NCBI RefSeq assembly: GCF_001905545.1
Contig: NZ_LIPD01000008.1
Coordinates: 62,001 to 126,000 of the forward strand
Source of the DNA: Streptomyces sp. CB02056
GTDB taxonomy: Bacteria; Actinomycetota; Actinomycetes; Streptomycetales; Streptomycetaceae
DNA: 64,000 nt
Reading direction: 5' to 3'
The position numbers were made by a program, and so were the translations under genes. Shown here piece by piece: positions 33,779 through 42,204 of the stretch (the stretch's first letter is position 1; every line of letters begins with the position of its first letter). A model generated the notes under the pieces. That model worked only from the letters and a program-made list of their open reading frames with translations, was not told the DNA's origin and did not search any database.

Positions 33779-34417
33779 GTGAGTGACTCCCCCATGAACC
33801 CCGCACCGACCGGGCATGCCCGGGTGATCCTGCTCTCCGGGCCCTCCGGGTCGGGGAAGTCCTCGCTCGCCGAGCGCAGCGGCCTGCCGGTGCTCCAGCT
33901 CGACGACTTCTACAAGGACGGGGACGACCCGACCCTGCCGCGGCTGCCGGACGGCGCCGTCGACTGGGACTCCCCGCTGGCCTGGCACCGCGACCAGGCC
34001 GTCGCCGCGATCCGCGCCCTGCACGAGCACGGCCGCACGGACGTCCCGGTGTACTCGATCCCGGACAACGGCCGGATCGGCACCCGCGGCCTGGAGCTGG
34101 ACGGGGCGGACGCGTTCATCGCGGAGGGCATCTTCGCCGCCGAGATCACCGCCGAGTGCGCCGAGCAGGGCCTGCTCGGCGACGCCCTGTGCCTGCGCAA
34201 CGGCGCGCTCACCACGGCCTGGCGCCGGCTGCGCCGGGACGTCCGGGAGGGCCGCAAGTCGCTGCCGGTGCTGCTGCGCCGGGGCCTGCGGCTGATGCGG
34301 GCCGAGCGGTCCATCGTCGGACGGCAGGTCGCGCTCGGCTCGTACGCGTGCGCCGGGCCGGAGGCCGAGCGGCGGATCCGCGCCGCGACCCGGGCCGGCG
34401 AGCTCTCCGCCGCCTGA
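33779..34417 (+). CDS. udk: Uridine kinase-like P-loop kinase
   Basis: Phosphorylates uridine (and perhaps cytidine) to the monophosphate, the salvage branch of the nucleoside network. The 212-residue P-loop protein has Walker A 'SGPSGSGKSSLAE', the substrate-binding 'LQLDDFYKDGDDPTLP', 'VDWDSPLAWH', 'VPVYSIPDN' and 'FIAEGIFAAEI'. It is shorter than E. coli Udk, as usual in actinobacteria. GTG at 33779 is 8 nt after CAGACT and lacks a ribosome binding site, so it is probably leaderless. No CTACGCGCGTAG palindrome is present upstream, in contrast to the catabolic genes. Confidence 0.85.
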   Translation: MSDSPMNPAPTGHARVILLSGPSGSGKSSLAERSGLPVLQLDDFYKDGDDPTLPRLPDGAVDWDSPLAWHRDQAVAAIRALHEHGRTDVPVYSIPDNGRIGTRGLELDGADAFIAEGIFAAEITAECAEQGLLGDALCLRNGALTTAWRRLRRDVREGRKSLPVLLRRGLRLMRAERSIVGRQVALGSYACAGPEAERRIRAATRAGELSAA

Positions 34418-34462
34418 ACCCCGTACGGCCGAGCCCGGTACGGCCGAACCCCCAGGGCATGA

Positions 34463-34501
34463 CGAAGGGCCCGGTGCGTCTCCCCCGCACCGGGCCCTTC
34501 G
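34463..34501. terminator. Terminator between udk and sigQ
   Basis: Perfect 16-bp stem CGAAGGGCCCGGTGCG (34463-34478) with 34486-34501, 7-nt loop. Convergent genes on both sides. Just before it are two copies of GTACGGCCGA(G/A)CCC in tandem. Confidence 0.85.
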
Positions 34502-34602
34502 CCTTCCCCGAACGGTCTTCGGCTCCCCCACGGGCGTGCTCCCCCGAGCCGCTGCCCCCGGACCGTGACCGTCCGCTTCCCGTCCCCCGACGGGAGTCCT
34601 CG

Positions 34603-35586
34603 TTACGCGACCAGCTCGCCGAACGCCCGGACGGTGTCGCCGGACTTGTTCAGGTGCTCGTCCTCGCGCAGCCGGCGCAGGGCGCGCCAGATGCTGCTCT
34701 TGACCGTGCCGACGCTGATCCCCAGCACGCCGGCGATCTCCGGGTCGGTCTTGCCCTCGTAGTACCGCAGCACCAGCATGGTGCGCTGGTTCTCCGGCAG
34801 CTTCGCCAGCGCCTGCCAGAGCACGGTGCGCAGCTCGGTGCCGCCCATCGCGTCGGTGTCGCCGGCCGTCTCCGGCAGCTCCTCGGTCGGGTACTCGTTG
34901 ACCTTGCGGCGCCGCCAGGCGGAGATGTGCAGGTTGGTCATGGTGCGGCGGAGGTAGCCCCCGACCGCGGCCTTGTCGGTGATCCGGCCCCAGGCCCGGT
35001 AGGTGCTGAAGAGCGCGCTCTGCAGCAGGTCCTCGGCCTCGTAGCGGTCACCGGTCAGGTGGTAGGCCGTGGCGTACAGGGAGGCGCGGCGCTCGCGCAC
35101 GTACGCGGTGAACTCCGTGATGTGGTCCTCCGCGACGGCCGGGTGCTCCCCCTGCGCGCCTCCCTGCCCGGCCTCGGTGGTGCGGGCCGCCGCGGGGTTC
35201 AGCCGCAGCAGCGTCGCACCGGCGGCCTCGCGACCGGTCGGCTCCCCCGAACCGACCGTCCGCAGACCGTTCCCCCCGGTCCCCCGGTTCCCCCCCGGGG
35301 CGTCCTTGCCCTCGACGCGGACGGGGAGGATCCCCCGCAGCGTGAGGGTGGTGGCGGAGTCGGCCGAACTCCCCAGACGGCCGATCCCGTACAGCTCCCC
35401 CGTCCTGCCGCCGCCGCTCACCCGACGGGCGACAGGGTTTCCACCGGTGCTGTGCGCGCACCCCCGCACGGTCACGGCACCGGAGTTCTCGTCGGTCCTG
35501 ACCTCGTACCGGGTCCGGTGGGACGTGGCTGACGAACGCGCGGTGCGGACAGCCGGGTTGGTCCGGGTCTGAAGCGTGGCGTTCAT
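34603..35586 (-). CDS. sigQ: ECF sigma factor SigQ
   Basis: A 327-residue RNA polymerase sigma factor of the SigE/SigQ type. Region 2 begins about residue 165 ('FTAYVRERRASLYATAYHLT', 'AEDLLQSALFSTYRAW') and region 4 is near 265-310 ('LPENQRTMLVLRYYEGKTDP', 'ISVGTVKSSIWRALRRLRE'). About 160 N-terminal residues are low-complexity and Arg/Gly/Thr rich. ATG at 35586 has AGGGGG 7 nt upstream. In S. coelicolor sigQ is divergent from afsQ1-afsQ2 and is controlled by AfsQ1; the same arrangement and an AfsQ1 box are seen here. Confidence 0.9.
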   Translation of the reverse strand: MNATLQTRTNPAVRTARSSATSHRTRYEVRTDENSGAVTVRGCAHSTGGNPVARRVSGGGRTGELYGIGRLGSSADSATTLTLRGILPVRVEGKDAPGGNRGTGGNGLRTVGSGEPTGREAAGATLLRLNPAAARTTEAGQGGAQGEHPAVAEDHITEFTAYVRERRASLYATAYHLTGDRYEAEDLLQSALFSTYRAWGRITDKAAVGGYLRRTMTNLHISAWRRRKVNEYPTEELPETAGDTDAMGGTELRTVLWQALAKLPENQRTMLVLRYYEGKTDPEIAGVLGISVGTVKSSIWRALRRLREDEHLNKSGDTVRAFGELVA

Positions 35587-35710
35587 CGTGCGCCCCCTGG
35601 GTCGGTACGAGCGGTTCCGGTAGCCGCCCTTCAGCCGGCCTTGCGGCCCGCTGTCCTGCGGCGACATGGAAAATCCTGCCCGCCGGTTGTGATGGCGCTG
35701 TCCGCCGACT

Positions 35711-35726
35711 GTCACAGGGGTGTCAC
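35711..35726. promoter_or_regulatory. AfsQ1 box
   Basis: GTCAC-N6-GTCAC (35711-35715 and 35722-35726) matches the published AfsQ1 consensus GTnAC-n6-GTnAC exactly. It is about 125-130 bp from both sigQ and afsQ1 starts, so one site can serve the divergent pair. Confidence 0.85.
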
Positions 35727-35855
35727 AGGAGCCGTCCGAATGTCCCGGACCGCCCCCCTGTGAACCTGACGCCGGTGGCACGCGTTCCGGTTCCAGAAGG
35801 GACGGTGGGTGGTCCGGGGGGTGATTCGGCGCTGCCGGTGGGCCAAAATGGGGCC

Positions 35856-36533
35856 GTGCCTTTCCTCCTTCTGATCGAGGACGACGACGCCATCCGGACC
35901 GGCCTCGAACTCGCCCTCACCCGCCAGGGCCACCGCGTGGCCACCGCTGCCTCCGGTGAGGACGGTCTGCGTCTCTTCAAGGAGCAGCGGCCCGACCTGA
36001 TCGTGCTCGACGTGATGCTGCCCGGCATCGACGGCTTCGAGGTGTGCCGCCGGATCCGCCGCACCGACCAGCTGCCGATCATCCTGCTGACCGCCCGCTC
36101 GGACGACATCGACGTGGTGGTGGGTCTGGAGTCCGGCGCGGACGACTACGTCGTGAAACCGGTGCAGCCGCGGGTGCTGGACGCCCGGATCCGGGCGGTG
36201 CTGCGGCGCGGCGAACGGGAGAGCTCGGACTCCTCGGCCTACGGCACCGTGGTGATCGACCGCGCGGCGATGACCGTCACCAAGGACGGACTCGACCTCC
36301 AGCTCACCCCGACCGAGCTGCGGCTGCTGCTGGAGCTCAGCCGCCGCCCCGGCCAGGCGCTCTCCCGCCAGCAGCTGCTGCGGCTGGTCTGGGAGCACGA
36401 CTACCTCGGCGACTCCCGCCTGGTGGACGCGTGCGTGCAGCGGCTGCGGGCCAAGGTCGAGGACGTGCCGTCCGCGCCGACGCTGATCCGCACCGTCCGC
36501 GGGGTGGGCTACCGGCTGGACCCGCCGGCCTGA
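35856..36533 (+). CDS. afsQ1: Response regulator AfsQ1
   Basis: A 225-residue OmpR-family response regulator. Receiver domain 1-120: acidic pocket 'LLLIEDDDAI', phosphoacceptor D52 in 'LIVLDVMLPG', 'LLTARSDD' and 'YVVKPVQP'. DNA-binding winged helix about 130-223 ('LQLTPTELRLLLELSRRPGQ', 'RLVDACVQRLRAKVE', 'IRTVRGVGYRL'). GTG at 35856 lies 6 nt after CAAAAT and has no ribosome binding site, consistent with a leaderless message. In S. coelicolor AfsQ1 links nitrogen status (glutamate) to antibiotic production. Partner kinase AfsQ2 follows. Confidence 0.93.
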   Translation: MPFLLLIEDDDAIRTGLELALTRQGHRVATAASGEDGLRLFKEQRPDLIVLDVMLPGIDGFEVCRRIRRTDQLPIILLTARSDDIDVVVGLESGADDYVVKPVQPRVLDARIRAVLRRGERESSDSSAYGTVVIDRAAMTVTKDGLDLQLTPTELRLLLELSRRPGQALSRQQLLRLVWEHDYLGDSRLVDACVQRLRAKVEDVPSAPTLIRTVRGVGYRLDPPA

Positions 36534-36596
36534 CCCCGCGAACCGGCCGCCGGCCCCTCCCCCGACCTCTGAACTCCCGTACCACGACAGGCTCTT

Positions 36597-38141
36597 GTGA
36601 CTGACCATCAGACGACTGCCCGGCGGTTCTCGACGGGCCGGTGGCGTCGGCTGCGCTCCCTGCGGGTGCGGCTGATCGCGGTGTTCGCGGCCGTCGCGCT
36701 GCTCGCCGCCGTCTCGGCCTCCGGCATCGCGTACTGGCTGAACCGCGACGCGGTGCTCAAGCGCGCCCAGAACACCGTGCTGAACGACTTCCGGGTCTCG
36801 CTCACCCGCAACGTCTCCGACCTGCCGCTGAACGCGACCTGCCAGGAGCTGGCCTCGCTGGCGTCCACCGTGGCCAGCTCCGGCCTGACGTACGACGTGG
36901 TGGTGGTCGACGCGGCGCACCCGGAGTGCCCGGCCTCCTCCGACCCCGCGCACTTCACGCTGGCCGACGTGCCGACCGCGCTGCAGTCCACCGTCGCCAA
37001 GCCGCGCGAGATCACCGAGAACAACCCGTACCCGTACCACCTGTACTGGCAGCGGCAGAACCTGGAGGGCCGGCCGTTCGTGATCGGCGGCACCAAGGTG
37101 GTGCCGAACGGCCCGACGGCGTACATGTTCAAGTCGCTGGAGAACGAGCGGGCCGACCTCAACACCCTGGGCTGGTCGCTGGCGATCGCCACGCTGTTCG
37201 CGCTGATCGGCTCGGCGCTGCTCGCCCAGGCCGCCTCGGCCACCGTGCTGCGGCCGGTCAAGCGGCTCGGCGACGCCGCCCGGCGGCTCGGCGAGGGGCA
37301 CCTGGACACCCGGCTGGAGGTCGACGGCTCGGACGAGCTCGCCGACCTGGCGAGGACCTTCAACCGGACGGCGGAGCAGCTGCACGAGCAGGTCGAGGAG
37401 CTGAGCGCGCGCGAGGCGCAGAGCCGGCGGTTCGTCGCCGACATGTCGCACGAGCTGCGCACCCCGCTGACCGCGATGACCGCCGTGACGGACATCCTGG
37501 AGGACGAGGCCGAGTCGCTGGACCCGATGATCGAGCCGGCCGTCCGGCTCGTGGTCAGCGAGACCCGGCGGCTGTCCGACCTGGTGGAGAACCTGATGGA
37601 GGTGACCCGCTTCGACGCGGGTACCGCCAGGCTGGTCGCCGACGAGGTGGACATCGCCGACCTGATCATGTCCTGCATCGACGGGCGGGCCTGGTACGAC
37701 GCGGTCGAACTGGACGCCCCGCGCGGCATCCTGGCCGTGGTCGACCCGCGCCGGCTCGACGTGGTCTTCGCCAACCTGATCGGCAACGCGCTGAAGCACG
37801 GCGGCTCGCCGGTGCGGGTCAAGGTCCGGCAGGACGGGGAGTCGGTCGTGGTCGAGGTCTCCGACAGCGGCCCGGGCATCCCGGAGGACGTGCTGCCGCA
37901 CGTCTTCGACCGCTTCTACAAGGCGGACCGGGGGCGGGCCCGCTCGGAGGGCAGCGGCCTCGGCCTGTCGATCGCGATGGCCAACGCGCAGATACACGGG
38001 GGAACGATCACGGCGGCGAACGGGGAGGTCGGCGCGGTGTTCACCCTGACGCTGCCGCTGGCCCCGCCGCCTCCGCCGTCCGCGGGCGAGGCCGAGGGCG
38101 GCCCCGCCGGCGACGCCGCCGAGGACAAGGACGCCACGTGA
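36597..38141 (+). CDS. afsQ2: Sensor histidine kinase AfsQ2
   Basis: A 514-residue membrane kinase. Membrane helices at about 25-45 and 193-214 bracket a ~150-residue extracytoplasmic sensor domain; a HAMP domain follows (about 210-265), then HisKA with H285 in 'VADMSHELRTPLTAM', and HATPase ('FANLIGNALKHGG', 'DSGPGIPEDVLPHVFDRFYK', 'GSGLGLSIA'). The sensor contains two Cys (about 82 and 111) that could form a disulfide. GTG at 36597 has CAGG upstream. It overlaps the following lipoprotein gene by 4 nt (GTGA). Confidence 0.93.
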   Translation: MTDHQTTARRFSTGRWRRLRSLRVRLIAVFAAVALLAAVSASGIAYWLNRDAVLKRAQNTVLNDFRVSLTRNVSDLPLNATCQELASLASTVASSGLTYDVVVVDAAHPECPASSDPAHFTLADVPTALQSTVAKPREITENNPYPYHLYWQRQNLEGRPFVIGGTKVVPNGPTAYMFKSLENERADLNTLGWSLAIATLFALIGSALLAQAASATVLRPVKRLGDAARRLGEGHLDTRLEVDGSDELADLARTFNRTAEQLHEQVEELSAREAQSRRFVADMSHELRTPLTAMTAVTDILEDEAESLDPMIEPAVRLVVSETRRLSDLVENLMEVTRFDAGTARLVADEVDIADLIMSCIDGRAWYDAVELDAPRGILAVVDPRRLDVVFANLIGNALKHGGSPVRVKVRQDGESVVVEVSDSGPGIPEDVLPHVFDRFYKADRGRARSEGSGLGLSIAMANAQIHGGTITAANGEVGAVFTLTLPLAPPPPPSAGEAEGGPAGDAAEDKDAT

Positions 38142-38470
38142 CCAGCCCCACCGACACCGTTGTCCCCCGCACCGTCCTGCGCCGTGGCGCCGGCGTGCTG
38201 CTGCTGGTCGCGCTGGCCTCCGGCTGCGGCATCCGGCCGACCGCCGTGCCGGTCGACGCCGGCGCGCCCGCCAGCCGGACGGCCTGCCCGACCTCCCCGC
38301 ACATACCGGCGGCCCTGGCCACCCCGCCGGGCCCGGCCCCGACCGTGTCCCCGACCCGCGGCACCAAGGCGGGCGTGAGCCCGAGCCCGTCGCCCACCCC
38401 GGTGGCGCCGGGCAGCCCGCCGCCGGACAACGTGTTCAGCGCGGTGCCGACGGCCTCGCCCTGCCGGTAG
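38138..38470 (+). CDS. Small Pro/Ser-rich lipoprotein in the afsQ operon
   Basis: A 110-residue putative lipoprotein. Basic N-terminus, hydrophobic segment 'GVLLLVALASGC' with lipobox LASGC, then a Pro/Ser/Thr-rich exported tail with three further Cys. GTG at 38138 overlaps the afsQ2 stop. A lipoprotein gene also follows afsQ2 in S. coelicolor, so it is probably an accessory to the sensor outside the membrane; no function is demonstrated by the sequence. Confidence 0.82.
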   Translation: MTSPTDTVVPRTVLRRGAGVLLLVALASGCGIRPTAVPVDAGAPASRTACPTSPHIPAALATPPGPAPTVSPTRGTKAGVSPSPSPTPVAPGSPPPDNVFSAVPTASPCR

Positions 38471-38500
38471 CCCGCCCTGGGGGTGGGCCGCCCTGCAAGT

Positions 38501-38521
38501 GGCCCGCCCGGCGAGCGGGCC
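38501..38521 (+). terminator. Weak hairpin after the afsQ operon
   Basis: GGCCCGC (38501-38507) pairs with GCGGGCC (38515-38521), 7-nt loop, 31 nt after the stop. It lies within GC-rich repeats; GGGCCGCCCTGC occurs twice, about 31 bp apart. Confidence 0.5.
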
Positions 38522-38616
38522 GCCCTGCGGGCAGGCCGCCGGCAAGGGGCGGGAGGGGGGCGGGAAGGGGGTTCGGGGGCGCGTTTGGGAATGTTCACGC
38601 CGGGTGTGGAACCGAC

Positions 38617-39282
38617 GTGACGTCGGCCCACGTCCTTCCCCCCGTGCAGCGAGATGGCACCAGGACACGCGACGAGCGTTCCGGCGCGGGGACCGAGAGC
38701 AACCCGGCGGCGGCCGTCCACCGTCCCCTCCGGTTGGCCGGACTGGCGGGCCTCACCGGCCACCTGGCACTGGTGCTCTGGCTGGTGCTGAGACCGCTGC
38801 CGGTGGCCTGGGTGTACGACGCCAACCTGACGCCGTTCGCCTCGCTCCGCTCCTCCAGCGGCTGGCAGGTGGTCGGCGAACTCCTGCTGCTGGCCCCGCT
38901 CGGGGTCCTGCTGCCGCTGGCCGGCGGCCGGCTCCGGGCCCCCTGGCTGCCGTCCTTCCTGCGCACCACCGGCGCCTCCGCGCTGCTGGCGACCGCGCTG
39001 GAGTTCCTCTCCTCCTGGGCACCCGGGCACGTCCTCAACGTGGACCACATCCTGCTCGCCGTGGTCGGCGTGGCCGTCGTCCACCTCGCGCTCGTCCCGG
39101 GCCTGCGGCACCTGCTGCGGGACCGGCGGCCGCGGGTGCCCCGGATGACGGTGCTCTCGGTGCCGCCGGCCGTCGCCTCGGTCGCCGCCGCCACCTCGGC
39201 CGCGGCCGCCACCTCGGTCGCCGCCGTCACGCCCGCCGCCCGGCGGCGCGCCTACGCGGAGCCGACGCCCCCGGCCGGCTGA
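38617..39282 (+). CDS. VanZ-family membrane protein
   Basis: A 221-residue integral membrane protein. VanZ-type features are four membrane helices between about 40 and 160 ('LAGLTGHLALVLWLVLRPL', 'VVGELLLLAPLGVLLPLAG', 'TGASALLATALEFLSSW', 'HILLAVVGVAVVHLALV'), the loop 'LTPFASLRSS' after helix one and 'NVDHILLAVVG' near the end. A long Ala/Thr/Val-rich tail follows. GTG at 38617. VanZ relatives affect glycopeptide susceptibility in some hosts; here no linkage to resistance genes is seen. Its end overlaps phzF-type gene by 31 bp. Confidence 0.82.
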   Translation: MTSAHVLPPVQRDGTRTRDERSGAGTESNPAAAVHRPLRLAGLAGLTGHLALVLWLVLRPLPVAWVYDANLTPFASLRSSSGWQVVGELLLLAPLGVLLPLAGGRLRAPWLPSFLRTTGASALLATALEFLSSWAPGHVLNVDHILLAVVGVAVVHLALVPGLRHLLRDRRPRVPRMTVLSVPPAVASVAAATSAAAATSVAAVTPAARRRAYAEPTPPAG

Positions 39283-39932
39283 ACCGGCCCCGGGTCCCGG
39301 ACCACCCGGCCGCCGACCTCGACCAGCCCGCCCGGGCGCGGCCCGGCCAGCAGCCGCGAGCCCCGGCCCTGGGTGATGGTCAGCGCCCGGCCGAGGTGCG
39401 CGGCCAGCAGCAGGGCGGCCGCACCGGTCGCCTCGTCCTCGTCGATCCCGTCGCCCCGCCCGGGGAAGGCCCGGGCCCGGACGGTGCCGGCCGCCTCGTC
39501 CTGCCAGGCCCAGGCGTAGACCCACTCCCCCGGCGGCGGCACCTCCAGCGCCTCCACCTCGGCCGCCGAACCGTACGGCCGCAGCGTGCGCCCCGGGGCC
39601 CACTCGGGCCGGGCCTCGATCCGGATCAGCCCGCCCTCGCGCCGCACGGCCACCTCGCCGGCGGCCGTGACCAGCCGGTCCACCCCGAGCAGCCAGGCGG
39701 CGCCCACGCACGGGTGGCCGGCGAACGGCAGGCGCACCGACGGGGTGTAGATGTCGATCTCCCCGCGCTCCGGGTCGTCGACGAACACCGTCTCGCTGAA
39801 GCCCAGTTCGCGCGCGACCCGCTGCCGGTCCGCGCGACCCGGCACGGCGGCGCCGTCGCGCACCACCCCGAGCGCGTTCCCGTGGCTCCCGTCGGGCCCG
39901 CAAAAGACCCGCAGCACCTCAAACCCCGTCAT
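39252..39932 (-). CDS. PhzF-family isomerase
   Basis: A 226-residue protein of the PhzF/diaminopimelate epimerase fold. Motifs are 'GSHGNALGVV', the catalytic Glu in 'ELGFSETVFV', 'VRLPFAGHPCVGAAWLL', and the C-terminal anion-binding 'GIDEDEATGAAALLLAAHLG'. It is shorter than typical PhzF (about 280), the second half being compact. Substrate unknown; no phenazine genes are nearby. ATG at 39932 has GGGGAA close upstream; three short ORF extensions further up lack a site. Convergent overlap of 31 bp with the VanZ gene. Confidence 0.85.
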   Translation of the reverse strand: MTGFEVLRVFCGPDGSHGNALGVVRDGAAVPGRADRQRVARELGFSETVFVDDPERGEIDIYTPSVRLPFAGHPCVGAAWLLGVDRLVTAAGEVAVRREGGLIRIEARPEWAPGRTLRPYGSAAEVEALEVPPPGEWVYAWAWQDEAAGTVRARAFPGRGDGIDEDEATGAAALLLAAHLGRALTITQGRGSRLLAGPRPGGLVEVGGRVVRDPGPVQPAGGVGSA

Positions 39933-40081
39933 TTCCCCACCTCGTCTACTCCCGCTCCGGACCGGCGCAATGACACCGTGACACAAAGGCGGCGACGGAT
40001 GTCGGCCGCCTCCAGTACTGTGCGCTGTCGTCCCCGAACGGTTCCCGCCGTTTTTCTCCTTCCCCTCCCAGGAAAGCCCCC

Positions 40082-40711
40082 GTGAACAATCTCGACTTCA
40101 GCGCCGAACCGCTCTTCTCCTGGTACGTCGTACTGCTGGCCCTCAGCGGCGCCATCATGGTGGCCCTCGGGGTCGCGGCCGGCGGACTGAAGGTCGGCCT
40201 GCGCATCCTCAACCTCGTCCTCGGCCTCGCGTTCCTGGGGTACGCCTACTACCTGGCGTTCGTCTTCGAGGGCGGCACGTACACCATCTTCTTCAAGGCG
40301 TTCATCCTGCCGGTCGGCATGATCGTCGCCTCGGTGAAGGCGCTGGTGGAGCGCAGCAACGCCAAGAAGCAGCCCGCGCAGGCGGCCGCCCCGTTCGACC
40401 CGAACGCGCCGCAGGGGGCGTTCAACCCGAACGCGCCGTTCAACCCGAACGCCGCCCAGCAGGCGCCGTTCAACCCCAACGCGCCGTTCAACCCCAACGC
40501 CCCGCAGGCGCCGCAGCCGCCGTTCAACCCCAACGCCCCGCAGGCCCCGTACGCCGCGCAGCCGGGCGCGCCCGTCCCGCCGCCGGCCGGGGCCCCCGTT
40601 CCGCCCGCCCCGGCGCCGGGCGCCTCGCCGTACCAGCCGGGCGTCCCGCCGCAGCCGGTCGCGGACAACCCGTACGCGCAGCCGCAGCCGCCGCAGCACC
40701 CGGCCGGCTGA
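40082..40711 (+). CDS. Two-helix membrane protein with NPNA repeats
   Basis: A 209-residue protein. Helices at about 12-34 ('SWYVVLLALSGAIMVALGVA') and 38-60 ('GLRILNLVLGLAFLGYAYYL'), with a third hydrophobic stretch near 66-84, are followed by a cytosolic or exported tail of about 110 residues. The tail starts with seven copies of F-(N/D)-P-N-A-(P/A), partly in the tandem unit PFNPNA, and continues Pro/Gln/Ala rich with 'PYQPG', 'PYAQPQ'. GTG at 40082 has AGGAAAG 7 nt upstream. Function unknown; the tail could be a flexible protein-binding arm. Confidence 0.78.
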   Translation: MNNLDFSAEPLFSWYVVLLALSGAIMVALGVAAGGLKVGLRILNLVLGLAFLGYAYYLAFVFEGGTYTIFFKAFILPVGMIVASVKALVERSNAKKQPAQAAAPFDPNAPQGAFNPNAPFNPNAAQQAPFNPNAPFNPNAPQAPQPPFNPNAPQAPYAAQPGAPVPPPAGAPVPPAPAPGASPYQPGVPPQPVADNPYAQPQPPQHPAG

Positions 40712-40737
40712 TCGCGCCGAGCCGTACCGCCGTACGA

Positions 40738-40796
40738 ACGCCGGAAGGCCCGCCCGTCACCCGCTGCGAAGCGGCGACGGACGGGCCTTCCGGCGT
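40738..40796. terminator. Bidirectional terminator, 21-bp stem
   Basis: Arms 40738-40758 and 40776-40796 (ACGCCGGAAGGCCCG.. with its complement) pair over 21 bp with one mismatch, and the loop contains a further CCGCT/AGCGG stem. Shared by convergent genes. Confidence 0.88.
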
Positions 40797-40803
40797 GTCC
40801 GGC

Positions 40804-42204
40804 TCAGTCCCCGGTGCCGCCCCGCACGCGGTTGCGGCGCCACGCCACCACCAGGGTGCCGAGGCCGAGGGCGATCGCGGTCGCCCCGGTGATCGCCATC
40901 GGCTCCGTGGCCCTGCCGCCGCCGGTGGAGGCCAGCCCGCCGTCCCCGGCCGGGGCGGCGGCGGTGACCATCGGCGAGCCGGCCCCCGCCGGGCTCGGCG
41001 ACGTGCCGGTGGCCCGCACGACCGGGAGGACCGGGGCGGCGGCCCGCTCCGGCACGTCCGGGTCCGGGGCGGCGTCCACGAAGGTCGGAGCGGGTGCGGC
41101 GGTGGCGCCCGTCGCGGCCACGGTGATGAAGTCGGCCGCCGGACCGGCCGCCTCGGCCGCGCTCTCGCCCCGCTCCGGCAGGGTGCGCGACACGGCCGTC
41201 AGGGACTCGAACAGGATCGGCGCGTCCTTGGTGAAGGCCAGCCGGAGGTCGACGGTGCGGCTCTCGCCCTTCGCCAGCGTGATGACATCGGCGTCCCCGT
41301 CCCCGGTCCGCAGCGCGAAGTCGAGCCGGTTCGGGTGCCCCGGGCCGCGGCCCGGGGTGGCGCCCCGCCACTGCCCGTCGGCGCCACGGAACTCCAACTC
41401 GACCGTGTCCGAAGGAAGTTCGGCCGCCCCCTGGAACACGACCGCGGGCACGACCCGCAGCTCCCGGCCGCTCCGGTTGGTGAGGACCAGTGTGAACGGC
41501 TTCGCCTCGCCGCCCACCGTGAACACGACGGGCACCCCGTGGAGCCCGACCTCCGCGGTGGCCGCCGGGGCGGGCGGCGCCGTGGCCGGTGCGGTCGCCG
41601 GCGCGGTGGTCGGCGCCCCCGCCGGAACGATGACCAGCTCCGGGCGGCCGCTGCTCGCGTCGGTGGCGCGCTGCTCCGGCGGCAGGGCCGGGTCCGAGAC
41701 CACGGAGTCGAAGCCCGGTGCCACCCGCCCGGCCGGGGCGTCGGCGGTGATGGTGAGCCGCAGCCGGTAGACGGCCTCGGCGCCGGCCGGCAGCGACAGC
41801 ACGGCAGGCTGGTCGAGCGCCCAGACGGCGCCCGTGCCCGCGGGGTTCGCCCTGGCGTCCTGCCACCGGGTGCCGCCGGGCGCCCGGTACTCCAGCCGGA
41901 AGTGGCCCTGCCCCGCGCCGGCGCCGGCGTCCGCGACGACGAAGGCCGAGGACGGCACGTCCAGCCGGTGGTCGGCGGTGTTCCGGAGCGTCGCGGTGAA
42001 CTCCACCGGCGCGCCCCCCGCCGTGACGGTGCCGGGAAGGCCGCCGAAGGCGATCGTGACCGGCGAGGGTCGGGTCCGGGCGCCCGGGGACAGCGCGACG
42101 GCCTCCGGCGCGGCGAAGACGGCCGCGACCCCGACGGCGGCCAGGCCGGAGGCCAGGGTGACGGCGGTGGTCGCGGTCAGGAATCTGCGCTGCCGAATGT
42201 GCAA
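40804..42204 (-). CDS. LAxTG sortase-anchored surface protein
   Basis: A 466-residue exported protein. Signal peptide: 'HIRQRRFLTATTAVTLASG' then a hydrophobic stretch ending 'VFAAPEAVA'. The body holds two similar Ig-like beta domains (each with 'VxFTxTLxN/LVLTN...' strands and an 'xLxxxF..DAP' ending) joined by a Thr/Pro/Ala linker near 215. The C-terminus has 'GGLASTGGG' (LASTG 424-428), a hydrophobic helix and the basic tail 'WRRNRVRGG': the class E (SrtE) sorting signal. Start: TTG at 42204 with GAGG 5 nt upstream; a GTG at 42261 has no site. Likely wall-anchored; binding partner unknown. Confidence 0.85.
   Translation of the reverse strand: MHIRQRRFLTATTAVTLASGLAAVGVAAVFAAPEAVALSPGARTRPSPVTIAFGGLPGTVTAGGAPVEFTATLRNTADHRLDVPSSAFVVADAGAGAGQGHFRLEYRAPGGTRWQDARANPAGTGAVWALDQPAVLSLPAGAEAVYRLRLTITADAPAGRVAPGFDSVVSDPALPPEQRATDASSGRPELVIVPAGAPTTAPATAPATAPPAPAATAEVGLHGVPVVFTVGGEAKPFTLVLTNRSGRELRVVPAVVFQGAAELPSDTVELEFRGADGQWRGATPGRGPGHPNRLDFALRTGDGDADVITLAKGESRTVDLRLAFTKDAPILFESLTAVSRTLPERGESAAEAAGPAADFITVAATGATAAPAPTFVDAAPDPDVPERAAAPVLPVVRATGTSPSPAGAGSPMVTAAAPAGDGGLASTGGGRATEPMAITGATAIALGLGTLVVAWRRNRVRGGTGD

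Noticed and set aside
39252..39932. Phenazine biosynthesis gene
   Set aside because: PhzF-family proteins are widespread isomerases and no other phenazine genes are in the window.
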